A stretch of 64,000 nucleotides of DNA, from NCBI RefSeq assembly GCF_964204645.1, contig NC_134030.1, forward strand, positions 3,511,855 to 3,575,854, read 5' to 3'. Shown here in pieces: positions 38,463-50,848 of this stretch. The stretch is from Tubulanus polymorphus (taxonomy: Eukaryota > Nemertea > Palaeonemertea > Tubulaniformes > Tubulanidae). The notes beneath the pieces are model-generated. The model was given only the letters and a program-made list of their open reading frames with translations. It searched no databases and had not been told where the DNA came from. Made by a program: the position numbers and the translations under genes. Each line of letters opens with the position of its first letter. The first letter of the stretch is position 1.

Positions 38463-38888
38463 ATTTTGTCAATCCACATTTATTCACAGCGTCACTGACT
38501 CAACTAAAAAATAAATATACAAATGAAGTCATGAATTGCAGAAAATATGCGTAAAGTTATGTTGGACATTCTTTTCAAATAATCCACGCACCCGTCGCAC
38601 CTCACCCAATGGTCCAAACCAATTCAATTCAATACAGTTTTATTGCTACCGAGTAATAACGTAGGATAGAAATGGCAATAAATACAAACGTGAACAAATC
38701 AGAGACAAATTGATTAAACATAGAGACAAATACAAATATTCACTTAAGTCAAAGCATGCATTAAAAACAGAACAAATACTGGAGAATCGCGTGATACTGA
38801 GGGTTATCAAAAGGTCAATAATGAAACCAAAAATAATTTTAGCAATTTTTATGTCCATATTGACATTCAAATTTGACACCTCTTTTTT

Positions 38889-38911
38889 AGGGGGTGGGGG
38901 GGGGGTGGGGC
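38889..38911 (+). repeat. G-rich run with quadruplex potential
   Basis: Runs of G5, G10 and G4 separated by single T bases. Such runs can fold into G-quadruplex DNA; it lies in the probable first intron of USP1. Confidence 0.7.
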
Positions 38912-40951
38912 ATCAAGATTTTGATTAAAAAAAAGAGGAACAATCGTGAATCACTCTAACATGAGAAATTTTATGAAATAAGTGAGGGCAGTCGTCCTCA
39001 GCTTCAAACCAGTCCACTCCACACAGACAGCGGAAGGCTATTCTACACAGTACTGTACAGCCAGCCCATTGAGCCAGCTTCCAAAAATTCCAGATAGATA
39101 GAGACACACTTTGACTTTTGACACACACTATACACTTATTACACTACAACAGTACTACAGCCTATACAGGACAGGAGGCAGGCATCATCAAGCGCAGGGG
39201 GACAGTGTCCATTCCCCACACCATCGTTCGGCCTCGTAATCTAAACTACACTTACCCTCGCAGTCTTTAGAAAACAAGACAGCTTTTACAGTTCAATTCT
39301 TTTTCGCTGTGACGATGATTATTTGATGATTTTCTATTTGCCCGGTGCAACAGGAAATGAAAATATCAAATACGGACGCGTTTAAATGACGGACGGCTCC
39401 AACAATTTCCGACCCGACTCACACGGGTGAACTCTCCACTTCCCTGTTGCCAACTAGACTCAGCCACGGCACGCTCCGGTTATTTCCACAACCCGTCGGT
39501 AAACCCTCGCTTCCCTGTGCCTCTTTGCGGCGCGGGTTTCGAATTGGGTTTCGTTTCGTTTTTTACTACGACATAAATACTTTCCCATCCATTATGTGTT
39601 ATCTACGCGTGTTCCTAGTTACTCAGTGCTGCCTGTCACTCCCCCGACAACTCATGAAATGCCTGATCGGCTAGAACACGCCTGGCGTCATTCTTATGGT
39701 CGGTGTAGCCTCATCTAGGCCGATTTCGGAGACCAGGGGGGCCGACCAGATGCCAGTTTCTGAAAAAATATTCTGTGAAATAACCCCCCATCAAAATTGA
39801 ATTTCTTTTTATATCGATCCATCTACGGCCTTGCATTACTCTTCTACGGCTGCCGGGCAGCATTATTGATGATTCGCATGCGCGAGATTATAACCACCGA
39901 GTAGATTCGTTCACAACACTGTCTACCATGATAGTCGCCGGGTCCAATAACTTTCCCATGGCGACTATGGTTACCGAGTTAGGGATGGCAATTAGCGATA
40001 AAACGACTTTTGTCTGGTGGTGAATAGAGAGAAAAACTATAAGGCGGGATTATCGGTGCACGAATCGAGACGAAAAAAAAATTCATCGATGAAAATCAAC
40101 CTAGTATTTTCTTCATTCAGACGAAGCCGTGTTTAATCAACCAAATTGAATATTTGAATTAGACGTCGGGTCTATTTCTGCACGGCGATATTCTGCTTCG
40201 AAATTTCACCTTCGTTTCTTTTTTTGATAGGGATTAGAGTCCCTATAATGTGCGGCTTGGTTACTTATTTGGTGTCCCCCACACCTGCTCGAAACGACGC
40301 CGTAGGGGGTTTGATTTTGAAATCGAAAATTACGGTACAGCTATACGGTAATCGCGTGGTCGGTCGAATTTGCAGAAAGTTGTTTTTGTTAAATCGAAGT
40401 ACATATTCGGACAAATCAGTTCCGTTCTTTTTTAACGATCTGCTTTCCAGCCTGAACCGGCAAGCGAACTGAGTGGAATTTATTCTTGTTGGCTGCTTAA
40501 TTTCATACATCGAGATAGACGATGTTTTGAGGTCATAATATATCATCATTTCGGTAAATGTACAAATTATCGATATATATATTTCGAGTCGCTAAATTCG
40601 ATGTCGTTAAACCATCTCAGCGAAGATTGTGTACTGGAAATAGCAAAACCATTCGTCGTAAAATAAAGATATTGTTCTTGATGTCTGGCTTTTGGATTGA
40701 TCTATGTTTAACAGACGAGAGACGGCTTAATAAACGCCTGTCTCGGTTTATTATTAATCAAATTATCGGACAAGGTATACACCAGGCAGACGGTAACTGT
40801 CGCAGATGATGACGTCCCACTACCACAAACCAAATGCTTGTATTACGCTCAATAAATATTTACTATCGTTGAACCCCCGTTGCCCCTGTCCCAATGATGA
40901 ATTTCAGCAAATATAAAAACGGTCAATAAATACTACGGGTATATATATACA

Positions 40952-41104
40952 TAATGTTACGATCAAGTATACAAGATGGGCGACCGGATGATATTGAGAT
41001 TAGGTGTTGATGTTCTAGTTGGTTTACCACGGTATATATATTAACACCTAATCTCAATACACTATCCGACCGCCACCCGTCTTGTAAACATAATCGTAGC
41101 ATTA
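40952..41104. mobile_element. MITE, about 153 bp, long terminal inverted repeats
   Basis: Arms of about 60 bp start TAATGTTACGAT and end ATCGTAGCATTA. They share ACAAGATGGGCGACCGGAT-like and TTGAGATTAGGTGTT blocks with their complements. The short centre is GATGTTCTAGTTGGTTTACC. Flanking duplication was not resolved. Confidence 0.8.
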
Positions 41105-42304
41105 CCGGTTGGGAAGTACATTTACAATATGTGTGTTACTTATTCATAACCGCACTTATCATTAATTTCAAATATAGAATTTTCCAGTTTCAGCCTTTAT
41201 ATTCAATTGAAATTGGGCTGAAATACCGTCTCATCTCGTTTATAGGAGCCCTACCTCCTTCTCGATATAAAGCTTGATTAGATTTTTACAGCGCTTGAAA
41301 ATTCGATCAATTCGTATTCGACTTTGTCTGATTCCAGGAATCGGGGACTTATTTAATTTAACAGTTGCATTAGCATTGTTTACGACTTTCAAACCACCGC
41401 AGGACTTTTTCAATACGGTTACACTATACATCTGAAACGAAGTTTACCCCCGACCTTCGAACGACGGTGGTGTAGTATAAAGTCGATAAATCACTTTTTC
41501 GATTCGAAATATTTCAAGTCGTTAATCATCATACCGTTAAATTCCATCGCGGTAGTATAACTGAATGGGAGCCTGGGATCCAGAAACGTTTTTGCTGAAG
41601 TCGTGGCTGAAGACTAGCGCGAGCGCAACAATAACATTAGTTGCCTAAGCGACATCAGAGATGTGGACTATACGACGCAAATGGTTAAAAGAGACGACGA
41701 GGATGTACTGATAGTTTGCCATTCGTGGGTCTTTCATTGTCTTGAGTACGCGAACTTGATAGAGTTATCGACGCGCGTAAAACAAAGGCGATGATCCATA
41801 TTTAAACAAACCGACAAACGACCGCAATCTGTAATCGTACAGTTCGATCGAATTCGCGCAATAACGACAGACAGGGTTTCACGAAGGTGAAGATAGTGTC
41901 GGTCTAACGATACGACTCGGTCTAACGATACGACACGGACACGATGCAACAAATGGGACATCATTGTTCGCAAGGGCGATGGATATGTGTATATTTGATG
42001 ACGAATTACTACGAAAGGAATTTCTCGCAATGACCAACTGGATACGTTATTAAAAAGATCAGGTAGGTTGAAAAATATATTTAGATTATTTTATTTCCTC
42101 CATATAATATGAAATAATTTATCATCTTTTTCCGGGTTTTTCCTTTTTTTCTAATTTTCATTTTGCGCGCGATGTTCTGTTACTAGAAGTAAGTGATATC
42201 GTGAATTAACGTGAATTAAACCTATTTTAAACCCGGATTCATCACATTGAAAGCGATAAGGGTTCGTCCTTTATGTAGAAGAGGCGCTGGTCACATTCAC
42301 CATT

Positions 42305-42455
42305 AGTAAGACGCTATATCCATGTTGAAACGATAATATGAAGAGAATCCTGCTATGACAACGAAAGAAAATAAACGTCGAATAAACTACTAGCTGAAGG
42401 AAACATTTTCGGACTTCATTTTTTTCCGTTATTATCGTGGGATTCTCTTTTTGTA
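42305..42455. mobile_element. Degenerate relative of the family 1 hammerhead element
   Basis: Contains CGCTATATCCATGTTGAAACG (compare the family 1 leader), AGAGAATCC, ATAAACTACTAGCTGAAG, TTTTCGGACTT and TTATCGTGGGATTCTCT in the family order. The ribozyme core is not intact. Confidence 0.6.
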
Positions 42456-43576
42456 AATGGTCATATTATAATATAAGACAGTTCCGCTTCAATTCAAAAT
42501 AGGGGCACTTAAAAAAGATTTACTGAGAAAAATATTGAATATATGAATGTAACAAGACACTTTTCCATGGCAACAAACTGCATGCTCGAAACAGAGCAGT
42601 GAAAACCTCTTAAATTGTCATGTGGTCATGAAATAAAGTTGAAAGTGCTAAATTGGCAGCAATGCTATCACGTTACTGCGTGCAAAATTATGAAAATGCG
42701 CACTGAGATATCACCATATATTTGCTCCGGCTTGTAGATGCTCAAATTACACCAGTAGAAATGAATTATTCACAAATATATCAGTGAAAAAGCTCAGTTA
42801 GCATTTCAAGTGTTTTACAGGGAGCAGATTCGTTTGAAATGGGTACATGGACTGTAGTTGATGAAAGACTTAGTTTCTGTGATTTGTAATCAATAATTAC
42901 ATTTTTTTCTAATGATAAATACGCCATCCAACGATAGAAACCAGGGACAAGTCCATAGAACAATACGAGAAGTCAATAAAAATGCGATTGCCATTATTGA
43001 ATCATAAATAATTCTGTTTTTTGACAGTAAAATCTGGATCATTCGAGAGTTTTACACACAGAAAGCTTTGACAAATGGCTGCCATTTCCTTTTCCGTTCG
43101 CTCGAAAACGCACGTTTTGTTGTTTATTCGAATGGGACACACACACGAACGTTTCTCTGGATATTATTCGAGCAGCTTCAGGTATAGCTGCCAGCTATAT
43201 CTACCTTCGCAGTGACAATAATAGTCGGTAGAACAGGTGAAAGCGTCTTTTGAAATGGCTCGTAATTCCAGTCTATCGGCTTCTTAATGTAACCTGACAC
43301 CTAGTCGTACTGACTTCCTGGTAACATCGACTCGTCGTCACGATACCAGCGTGCGCGACATTGTTTCTTTTTGTTAGCGTTCTTTCATCGTTACGAGACA
43401 GATTTGTGGAAAGATTCTGAATTGAACGTTCTATACTTGTCGGCTCTACTTTGTTCATGTTTCAGTTCACTCACCCGATGAAGGTGCTATTGTCTTGGGA
43501 CACACTGCGAGTTATTTCTACGAGAATAAACATTGCGAAGTACAAAGCATGTTATGATTGACTTTGTAACTCAATC

Positions 43577-43896
43577 ACGATTGGTAGAACACTATATCCG
43601 TGTTGACGCGATGAGGAGAGAATCCCACAATGATAATAAAAAGTCCGAAAATGAAACTTCGAGATAGTAGTTTATTTCAACGTTTCGACTATATCCTAAT
43701 AGTCATCTTCAGGAATAATGAGATACTACAGAAATTATGAGATATATATATACAATCCAGAGACAAAGAGACTAATTCAAGTAATCAGAGATGATACGAA
43801 CAGTCTTTGATATAGTCGAAACGTTGAAATAAACTACTATCTCGAAGTTTCATTTTCGGACTTTTTATTATCGTTGTGGGATTCTCTCCTCATTTA
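43577..43896 (+). mobile_element. Hammerhead retroelement, family 1, copy B (most complete)
   Basis: A 320-bp insert flanked by an 11-bp duplication, GTAACTCAATC (43566-43576 and 43897-43907). Order: leader CGATTGGTAGAACACTATAT, left arm AGAGAATCCCACAATGATAA, complete minus-strand ribozyme, a 90-bp loop that matches 2101-2162, then a right arm ending TTGTGGGATTCTCTCCTCAT. Arms of about 100 bp are nearly perfect complements. The inverted duplication resembles the rearranged terminal repeats of Penelope-like elements. Confidence 0.85.
43672..43718 (-). ncRNA. Hammerhead ribozyme candidate, family 1
   Basis: Minus strand: CTGAAGA (43712-43706), T, stem II GACTAT with ATAGTC around TAGGAT, then GAAACGTTG at 43686-43678. 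Identical to the plus-strand ribozyme at 17.03 kb. The right arm keeps only the 3' half (ATAGTCGAAACGTTG). Confidence 0.7.
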
Positions 43897-45442
43897 GTAA
43901 CTCAATCCTTGGAATATTTGTGCTTTTTATTTCTTATTTTCCTACAACAGTAACCTGTTGGTTGCTATTCGCCATTTTAACATAATAGTCTGAAAGAAGG
44001 TCAGTCTGGAGAACCACTCCTGCAGCTAGCTGCCTTTCAGCCACTTCAAACCGATGTCACTCCCGTCTCGGAAAGTGGTGACAAAACACGCCGATTCGAT
44101 ACGACGTGTTTCGAGGGTGCTACTATAAATCTCTAGAAAAAAATCCCCGTGCATTCTCGACGACTGAACGGTGTGTTAAATGGCACCATTAGTAATCATC
44201 CGGCGACGCGTAAAAACATAACGGGGAAAATCTATATAACCTTGTTGCGTAGCTACTAGCTGGAGGTCCTACTGTCCAATGAAAGATTTTACACGATAAT
44301 TTCATCAAATATTATGCAGAACTAAATTTCAAAAAGCTACTAATTAAGTGCTGTCCATGGAGATTTCTTGAAATATACACTAGTGGTTAGAAACTTCTGG
44401 TAGGGCGATGTCTAGTAATCAAATCCACAGGAAATCCTGCTTATGGGCGCTAGGCCAGCATCTTAGCTACGCATTTTTCGCCCCACATACCCGACAAAAC
44501 TTTTGAAATAATCAAACCGTTAGAAAGAAGGGGTATTCCAGTACAGGTATGTTCGGTACATCCGAGCCGAATATTGATGGGAATCCCCCACCGTGTTTGG
44601 TACCCTTACTCCATCCAAAAAAATGGCCAGGGAATCCACTATTTCTTTATCAATCTGTCTCTGATGACCAATGGATTTCATACCTTGCAGTAATAAGCTG
44701 ACATTTATGAAAGACCTCTATTTCATTCCAAGTACTATTTTTGGGGTCCGGCCGTACGCATCTTGAAGCTACTAACCTAATTGTGGTCTGATGTCTGATT
44801 TCCGCACTATAGTCCCGATTAACTGAGATTTGGTTTCATAGTTCGACTATAGTAACCAAAGGTCGCCCAGGCTTTCGATTCAAGAGGTCATTGGTTCGAA
44901 TCTTTTTTTGATTCTTAAGTTTATTGATAGGTGGTATTTCATTGAATAAATCCCATGTTTTATTTTTGAATAGGAGATGAAGATGCCTTTTAGTGGAATA
45001 AAAAAAACTTCCTTGACTCCAAGACTGCATTTGGAATAACATTTGCATTTTGCATTCGTCGTATTTACTCAGTTAGCCGATATTTGGCGGTGACGTTGTA
45101 GGAGTCGTTATCTCCAGTTAGAATATTGGAATGATCTGTAGTTGGTTGATTATGATTAGAAGGAATTCAAGAACAATCTGCTAGACATTTTCGAAATCAC
45201 GTTTTTCAATTTGTACCCGGTATTCATACATTCTACGCCATTCATCTTTTCCGAGGGGATTTATAATGTCGGGTAAATTTGCTTATCCTAGGAAGCTGTA
45301 ACGGTCTCGCATATCCGAAATACTGTAGTAAATCGTAAATTCAGCGTCCGTCGCTCGACTGAAAACGTTGCCTCCAGACGAAATGTTTCGATGTTTATGT
45401 ACAATTTATCAAGTTTAATTTCAGACTACAAGATAATTAAAA

Positions 45443-48400
45443 ATGTCCTCGCGTCATCCCAGAAAACCCCGTCGAGAACGGAAGCCGAAACCCGTCCTGC
45501 CAGAATACGACGAAACGCCGGAACAAAGGCAAGAGTTAATTCGTCGGGTGCGCAAGAAAAAAAGGAAAGCAAATCCCGGCATGAGCCTGGCCGATCGAAT
45601 TCTCATACAACGAAAAGTGATGGAAGAAAACCGACGAATTCACGAAGAGGTTCGTTGATTATTTTGAATGCGATAACATGCTTTCATTCAAGCATTTCAA
45701 CAAGCTATGTCTATTCCAAGAAACAACGTGAATTTAAAGAAGCGAAAATTAACACCAGGGACCATAGCTACAAAGCAGCCGTTTTAGCTATCCTGAAAGA
45801 TTTACGGTTGATCTTACGGGTGGATCTATAACCTGTCTCAACGTAGGCTTAAAATTGTCCCAGTTCATAATCAAACCTTCCCCAAAAATTGCTATATTAC
45901 ACCTTGATATTTACAAAGCATTAGTTTACACAGGGATAAAGTTTTGAAAGAAACGAATATTATCAAAGAATTTACAAACGGAAATGCATTTCTATAACGC
46001 CATGAATAAACTTGAGAAGTATTAAGTAGGGTTTACCAGGTTTAACACAACGAGAAAGTACATTTTAATCTCTTAGATGTAGTGAATAATATCGGGAGAT
46101 TTAATGCAACCGTGAATTGAACTGCAGTAAACTCCGATTGCCTTCCTACTGAGACACATCTCGTACCCCTGCAGCTTCCAGACGGCCAATATCCGTACTT
46201 AGTAAATCACGCAATAACGAATGACAAGTTTATAAATGTACGCATATCCATATTCCGCGTAATAACACAACACCGGAATTTGCTACAATCGATCACATAG
46301 TTTTAATGCGTGCGCAACTTCGAATATATTTGATAAAAACAGACCATTGATTGATTGCATACGTAAGGAAAAATAGCATAATGTGGTCCTACAGTAATTC
46401 AACGGAAGAATTGTTGATCAGGCAAAGTGAGTGTGTAGCTTCAAGACATCCGAGACGCTAAATCTAAGCCCTAGCTGACTACGTCTTCCACTCACGATAA
46501 TATCTTAAGTTGATTTGGAAGACAAGGAAAAACTCAGAACACAAACCAAACACAAGACTGATCTGTAGGAGGGCAAAATGAGAAACAACCGACATTTATC
46601 GCCAATGCAACTTAAATCAAAAATATTTCTTGAAATTTGCGTTTTCTATTACATATGGTCATGTCAGATTTGCATATTTCTTATAATTGGTATCATCTAC
46701 ATTTCAGGACAACGAAATCAACATGTCACGCATGAGCTTCTCGAGTATGCCGATATCCGAACTGGACGCTCGTGCGGCCACTCCGAAGCGTTCATCACCA
46801 CCTGCACCCGTGCCAAACGATAATCACATGGAGAAAGTTAACGAAACTGCTGAGACACCCGAAAAACACGTCGACGAAGTTTCAAAAACCTACCATAATG
46901 ATCAAGTAGGTTATTCGAAACCGACTGAGCCTGGATATGTGAAAACATCGCAAGGAGATAACAGGCCGCGTTTAAGTAAGACTTCTGATAAAAATAGTCG
47001 CTCGCAAAGTTTCTCAGCCGTGCAAGAACGATTCTATCATGAACCTGAAAATAGACAATTGAAAACGTCATACGGCACGCGAACAGTTTCAGAAAACGAA
47101 CGCACCGATAAAAGATCGGTTGAAATTCGACAAATTGACAATCAAAGTAACGCGCAAGGTTCACGTGCAGGACGTGTTATTGCGACAAGTCGAAGTGAAA
47201 GCTCAATCATAACCCTACCTCCTGTCGAATCACCCGAACGTTGCCCATCGGAGCCAACCTTGCGGGTCACAGCGCCAAGAGTATACTCAGCCACTTCGAA
47301 AGTGGTCCGTGTCACCGAATTGAATAAAACCTCAGACGAGGAAAATCGTACGGATAAAAAAGAAACTGAAATTGTTCACGAAAGCCACAAAAATGACAAT
47401 AGCACTTCAGAAACAAAGGAAAGCACCCATCATAAAAATGTAGTAATAGTGAATGCAGATGCATCATCGAATGGCGTCCAGGTCCAAGAGGAAAATAGTA
47501 GTAAAATCATCGGCGAAGAAAGTATAGTAGAAATGAAAGAAAATACCGAGATTGCGGTAGATACGAAAACTGTCAATATCGAAAAGGAGACAACGACTTA
47601 CAGCGAAAAAGAAACAAAAGAATGCCAAGAAGAAACAATCGTGGTTGAAAAACAAACATCCTTGAAAAACGAGGAATCAATAGTGGCCAATACAGACATC
47701 ACTCAAAGCATTGTAAATAACCAAGTCGAATCAAAGTCGATTGAAATCAATGAGGTCGAAAAGAGTTCAAACGAAACTGTCATTGTTGCCGAAATCACCG
47801 AGACTACTGAGACGAAACGTGAGGAAATTAATAATTCATCATCTAATGAAGAAACAACGCATCTTACAAATGATGTATTGACAGAAATTAACGAAGAAAC
47901 CGTTACTACAGCTGACTTAGAGGCGAAAGAACAAAATGATAATATTGTAAAAAACAACCAGGAAATTAAGGTTGATGAACAGAAAAGCGATATTGCAGAA
48001 ATCGAAACTGAAGTAGAAATTGATAATAAAGAAATCAATGAAGAAACGATTGACACGGAAGACAATAACGCTGTCGAATCGGCAATGAAATCTACAGAAG
48101 AGGTTACGGTAGATTCAAGAGTGAACATGAATGCTGATGAAGATGGTTTGGAAATCACTGCAGATGAGAGTGAAGAAAATATTGAAAACAACAAAGTGGA
48201 AGAAGATTTGAACAATTCAGATGAGATTGTTGACGCAACAAACGCTGGTGAATTAACCGAGAATGCCAAAGAGGAAGTCAATGACAATGTATCTGAAATA
48301 AACCCATCAGATGAACAACTAGAAGAGGAAAATGGAAATAAAACCGATGTCAACGTCGAAAATGAAGTAGTTGATACACTCATTGACATTGAAGATGAGG

Positions 48401-48789
48401 TGGCTGCGGCAAGTGATGAACATTCTGAGGTGGCTACGGCAAGTGATGAACAGTCTGAGGGCAAACAAGATGACGAAGATGAAACGACTGGTGAAAATGA
48501 CGATCACGCGCCAGACGATAACGACGAGGAAACTGAAAACCTAACGACGGCTGATGCTGATCGTGGACAGACTGAAGACGAGAAACAAGAAGAACCGGAA
48601 AACGAAACAAATCAAAATACGAAAGGAAGCGACGATGACGAATACCTATCAAATCTAGAAAAGAAATTAGACGCAGATTTAAACGATCTTATCGAAGGAA
48701 ATCAGACGAAAAATCCACTTTCTCGCGAAGAGGTCGAAGAAAACAAAGCTGCAATTGAAGATATATTGGCCGGCGATTTCTTCAAGTGA
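45443..48789 (+). CDS. Unrecognised Glu-rich, probably disordered protein
   Basis: Exon 1 (45443-45649) encodes a very basic start, MSSRHPRKPRRERKPKPVLP, then RQELIRRVRKKKRKANPGMS and a helical SLADRILIQRKVMEENRRIH segment. Exon 2 (46708-48789) begins after TTTCAG, keeps frame (HEE-DNEIN) and runs to a TGA, giving 762 aa. The donor, GTTCGT, is weak. Residues 70-230 are polar with SFSSMPISELD and RSESSIITLPPVESPERCPS; 270-690 are repetitive Glu/Asp/Thr/Asn-rich with no domain. The last 45 residues (YLSNLEKKLDADLNDLIEGN ... AAIEDILAGDFF) look structured and helical. Basic head, acidic middle and ordered tail suggest a scaffold or cytoskeletal linker, but the family was not recognised. A leader intron may end at TTTCAG near 45424. 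AATAAA lies near 49004. Confidence 0.8.
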
Positions 48790-48840
48790 TCGATCATGAA
48801 ATAATTACAATTTTATAGACGCAGACATTAAGGTTGCATA

Positions 48841-48960
48841 CATCTATCCCTACCCTACCTGTGGGAGAGGCTTCCTTGCCCGGATTGGCCTCACCAGCAG
48901 CTATTTCCAAACTTATCGCAGCAGCCCAATAGTCAAGTGATGTCATGGTCATAAACATTC
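48841..48960. repeat. Dispersed repeat, related to 54486-54560
   Basis: CCCTACCCTACCTGTGGGAG, AGGCTTCCTTG and GGCCTCACCAG recur in order at 54486-54560, and GGGCCTCACCAGAC with a CAGCTCAATAGT-like block recurs near 55668-55712. Probably a short interspersed element; here it falls in the 3' UTR of the Glu-rich gene. Confidence 0.6.
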
Positions 48961-49019
48961 CCGATCGTTCTTTCTGTTTTATACAGTCCGAATGAATTAT
49001 TCCGAATAAATAAATGAAG

Positions 49020-50480
49020 TTTATTTCTCAAAATATGATGTACAATATACATAATCAAAATGTGGAATATTAACACAATGTACTTTATTGAGAGGATTAG
49101 AGACGATTAAGTTTAGAGACGATTATCGTTTTAATTCGACGTCTTAAGAGATCATATTCTACTTATCCATCTGCCCACGTAGAAAATCATATTTTTTACA
49201 TAGGTTTTGCACTTATTCAGAATAATGACTAATAGTTTTATAAGTTTTTCGAGGTATGAAAAACGAGGAAGAAAATACAATTGCGCCATGCTTATCTGCG
49301 TTCGGTTTATCTTTTCATTATTCTCTACAAAGACTCGTTTCTAAACATAGAAATTTGGTGATTTGTCTGACAGTCGTTTGACTCGATGAATTTCGTTTCG
49401 TTTTGATAGGGCGCGCTGAATTTCGCTGACGTTGAACTTGAACCTTATTGTTCCAAATAGTACATATTTATGTATGAGATACGTGCGATAAAATATAAAC
49501 ATCAATACAGGACAGTAGATAAGACAATGAAATGAACACCTAATTTGAATAACGGAGTAACAAAGAACAGTTTTTATACAAGATCCCCCAAGGGCACAAT
49601 GGCAAGCCTGTCAGCTTTTCATAAAATGGCAAATGATGCATTTCGTGGGTTATATTCGTCAAAATACACTGTGCCAGCTCCAAGTCAATACGAATAATAT
49701 ACACAATACAATTCACACACCTGACGATGATCTCTATGGTGAGATTCATAAGTTTTCATAAGTAGCACAGACAGCGACTGGAGCTGGCAGGAACAAATAC
49801 CTGTGATAAATCATTTCCCTTGGTCTTATTGATTTGAATGCGGCATAGAATTTAATTTTCTGAAATTTGCTCAATAAAACAAAACTGAATTGGATCTGAT
49901 GCTTGAGTTGTTCAATTAAGTAAATTTGAATTAGATTTGTTATTCTTGCAGACAAAAATCTGATTGAATTTGCAGTTTGAGCACATGGCTAATTAGCATA
50001 TCAGGTCCTCTATCCGATTTGAGAAAATTTTTCCCAGACTTTACATAATTGCCAATGATATTTTCTGTAGTGCAAATAAAAATATTCCTCTCAAAAACCA
50101 AATCAACTAAAGATTTTACAGAAATCGATTTTGAAATACAATCTTTAATCTTATAAAACAGTAGAAATTGCGTTCAGATTTTCGCGAAAAAGCTCATATA
50201 AATTTTAACGAAGCCCTTTTTCAAAATTCAGCTTTATAGGGTTTGGAGAATCGATAATGCTTTAATGAATGATTTGTATGAATATATGCTCAGTGTTACA
50301 CAGTCAAAGAGCCTTTGCTCAGGAAACCATGTCAACATTTAAATTCGCTCTATATTTGTATACGTAGCAATAGAATACGGCAGGCCTAAAAAATGTTAGT
50401 TGACAGACTGTCATCTCCTCGTATTTAACGAGGAAGTTATAAGTAACCCGACTCTAGTGCACATCGGGCGGCCCAGCCAA
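49020..50480. other. Spacer without recognised gene
   Basis: AT-rich; nothing recognised beyond the right-hand GACCAGAAAGGAC block (50500-50530) shared with the large inverted repeat at 22.8 kb. Confidence 0.5.
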
Positions 50481-50582
50481 GTCAGGTAACAAAGGTCCCA
50501 ATAAGACCAGAAAGGACCTGACAGCTGACCCAAAACACTGGCCCCTAAACACCCAAAACTGCGCCGAAGGACTGCAGAAGAG

Positions 50583-50848
50583 TAAGATAAAATCTCACTA
50601 TTTACAGATTAAAAGAATTTAAAAACCAGAATTTATTTATTAAATCTAAAATATTTAAAAGACACGACGTTTCGATCTCACCCTAGAGATCATCGTCAGG
50701 TGTGAGTCTAGGGTGAGATCGAAACGTCGTGTCTTTTAAATATTTTAGATTTAATAAATAAATTCTGGTTTTTAAATTCTTTTAATCTGTAAATAGTGGG
50801 ATTTTATCTTATTATCCGTTCACCACGTTTGAGTGTGGTCATCGTTCT
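50583..50848 (-). mobile_element. Hammerhead retroelement, family 2
   Basis: A 266-bp insert flanked by a 12-bp duplication, ACTGCAGAAGAG (50571-50582 and 50849-50860). Reverse orientation: the leader (GAACGATGACCACACTCAAA on the minus strand) is at the right, and the arms run TAAGATAAAATCTCACTATT ... to its complement AATAGTGGGATTTTATCTTA. Arms exceed 100 bp and are almost perfect. A decayed family 2 end is also seen at 59265-59370. Confidence 0.85.
50661..50704 (-). ncRNA. Hammerhead ribozyme candidate, family 2
   Basis: Minus strand: stem I CAC before the core pairs with GTG after the cleavage base. Core CTGACGA (50699-50693), extra T, stem II GATCTC with GAGATC around TAGGGT, then GAA, ACGT and C (50666), which makes the preferred GUC cleavage triplet. 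This is the closest of the copies to the textbook motif. Confidence 0.75.

Larger units (their letters stand above)
39270..45400. other. Spacer between USP1 and the Glu-rich gene
   Basis: About 6 kb without a recognised coding region. Several open frames of 60-98 codons exist (for example 42030-41734 minus), but none shows a domain, conserved motif or convincing splice sites. 39380-39560 is GC-richer and close to the USP1 leader exon, so it probably belongs to that promoter. Mobile elements inside are listed separately. Confidence 0.5.

Noticed and set aside
44856-44910. Possible tRNA gene (GGTTCGAATC at 44891)
   Set aside because: A B-box-like sequence only; no pairing acceptor stem, D arm or A box in the correct place.
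46379-46432. Alternative first exon for the Glu-rich gene (ATGTGGTCCTACAG...CAAA before GTGAGT)
   Set aside because: Its phase does not match exon 2; joining gives a frame that stops soon after.
47703-48464. 253-codon Ser-rich minus-strand open frame
   Set aside because: Antisense shadow of the Glu/Asp-rich exon at 46708-48789 (GAA/GAT codons read backwards as TTC/ATC/TCx).
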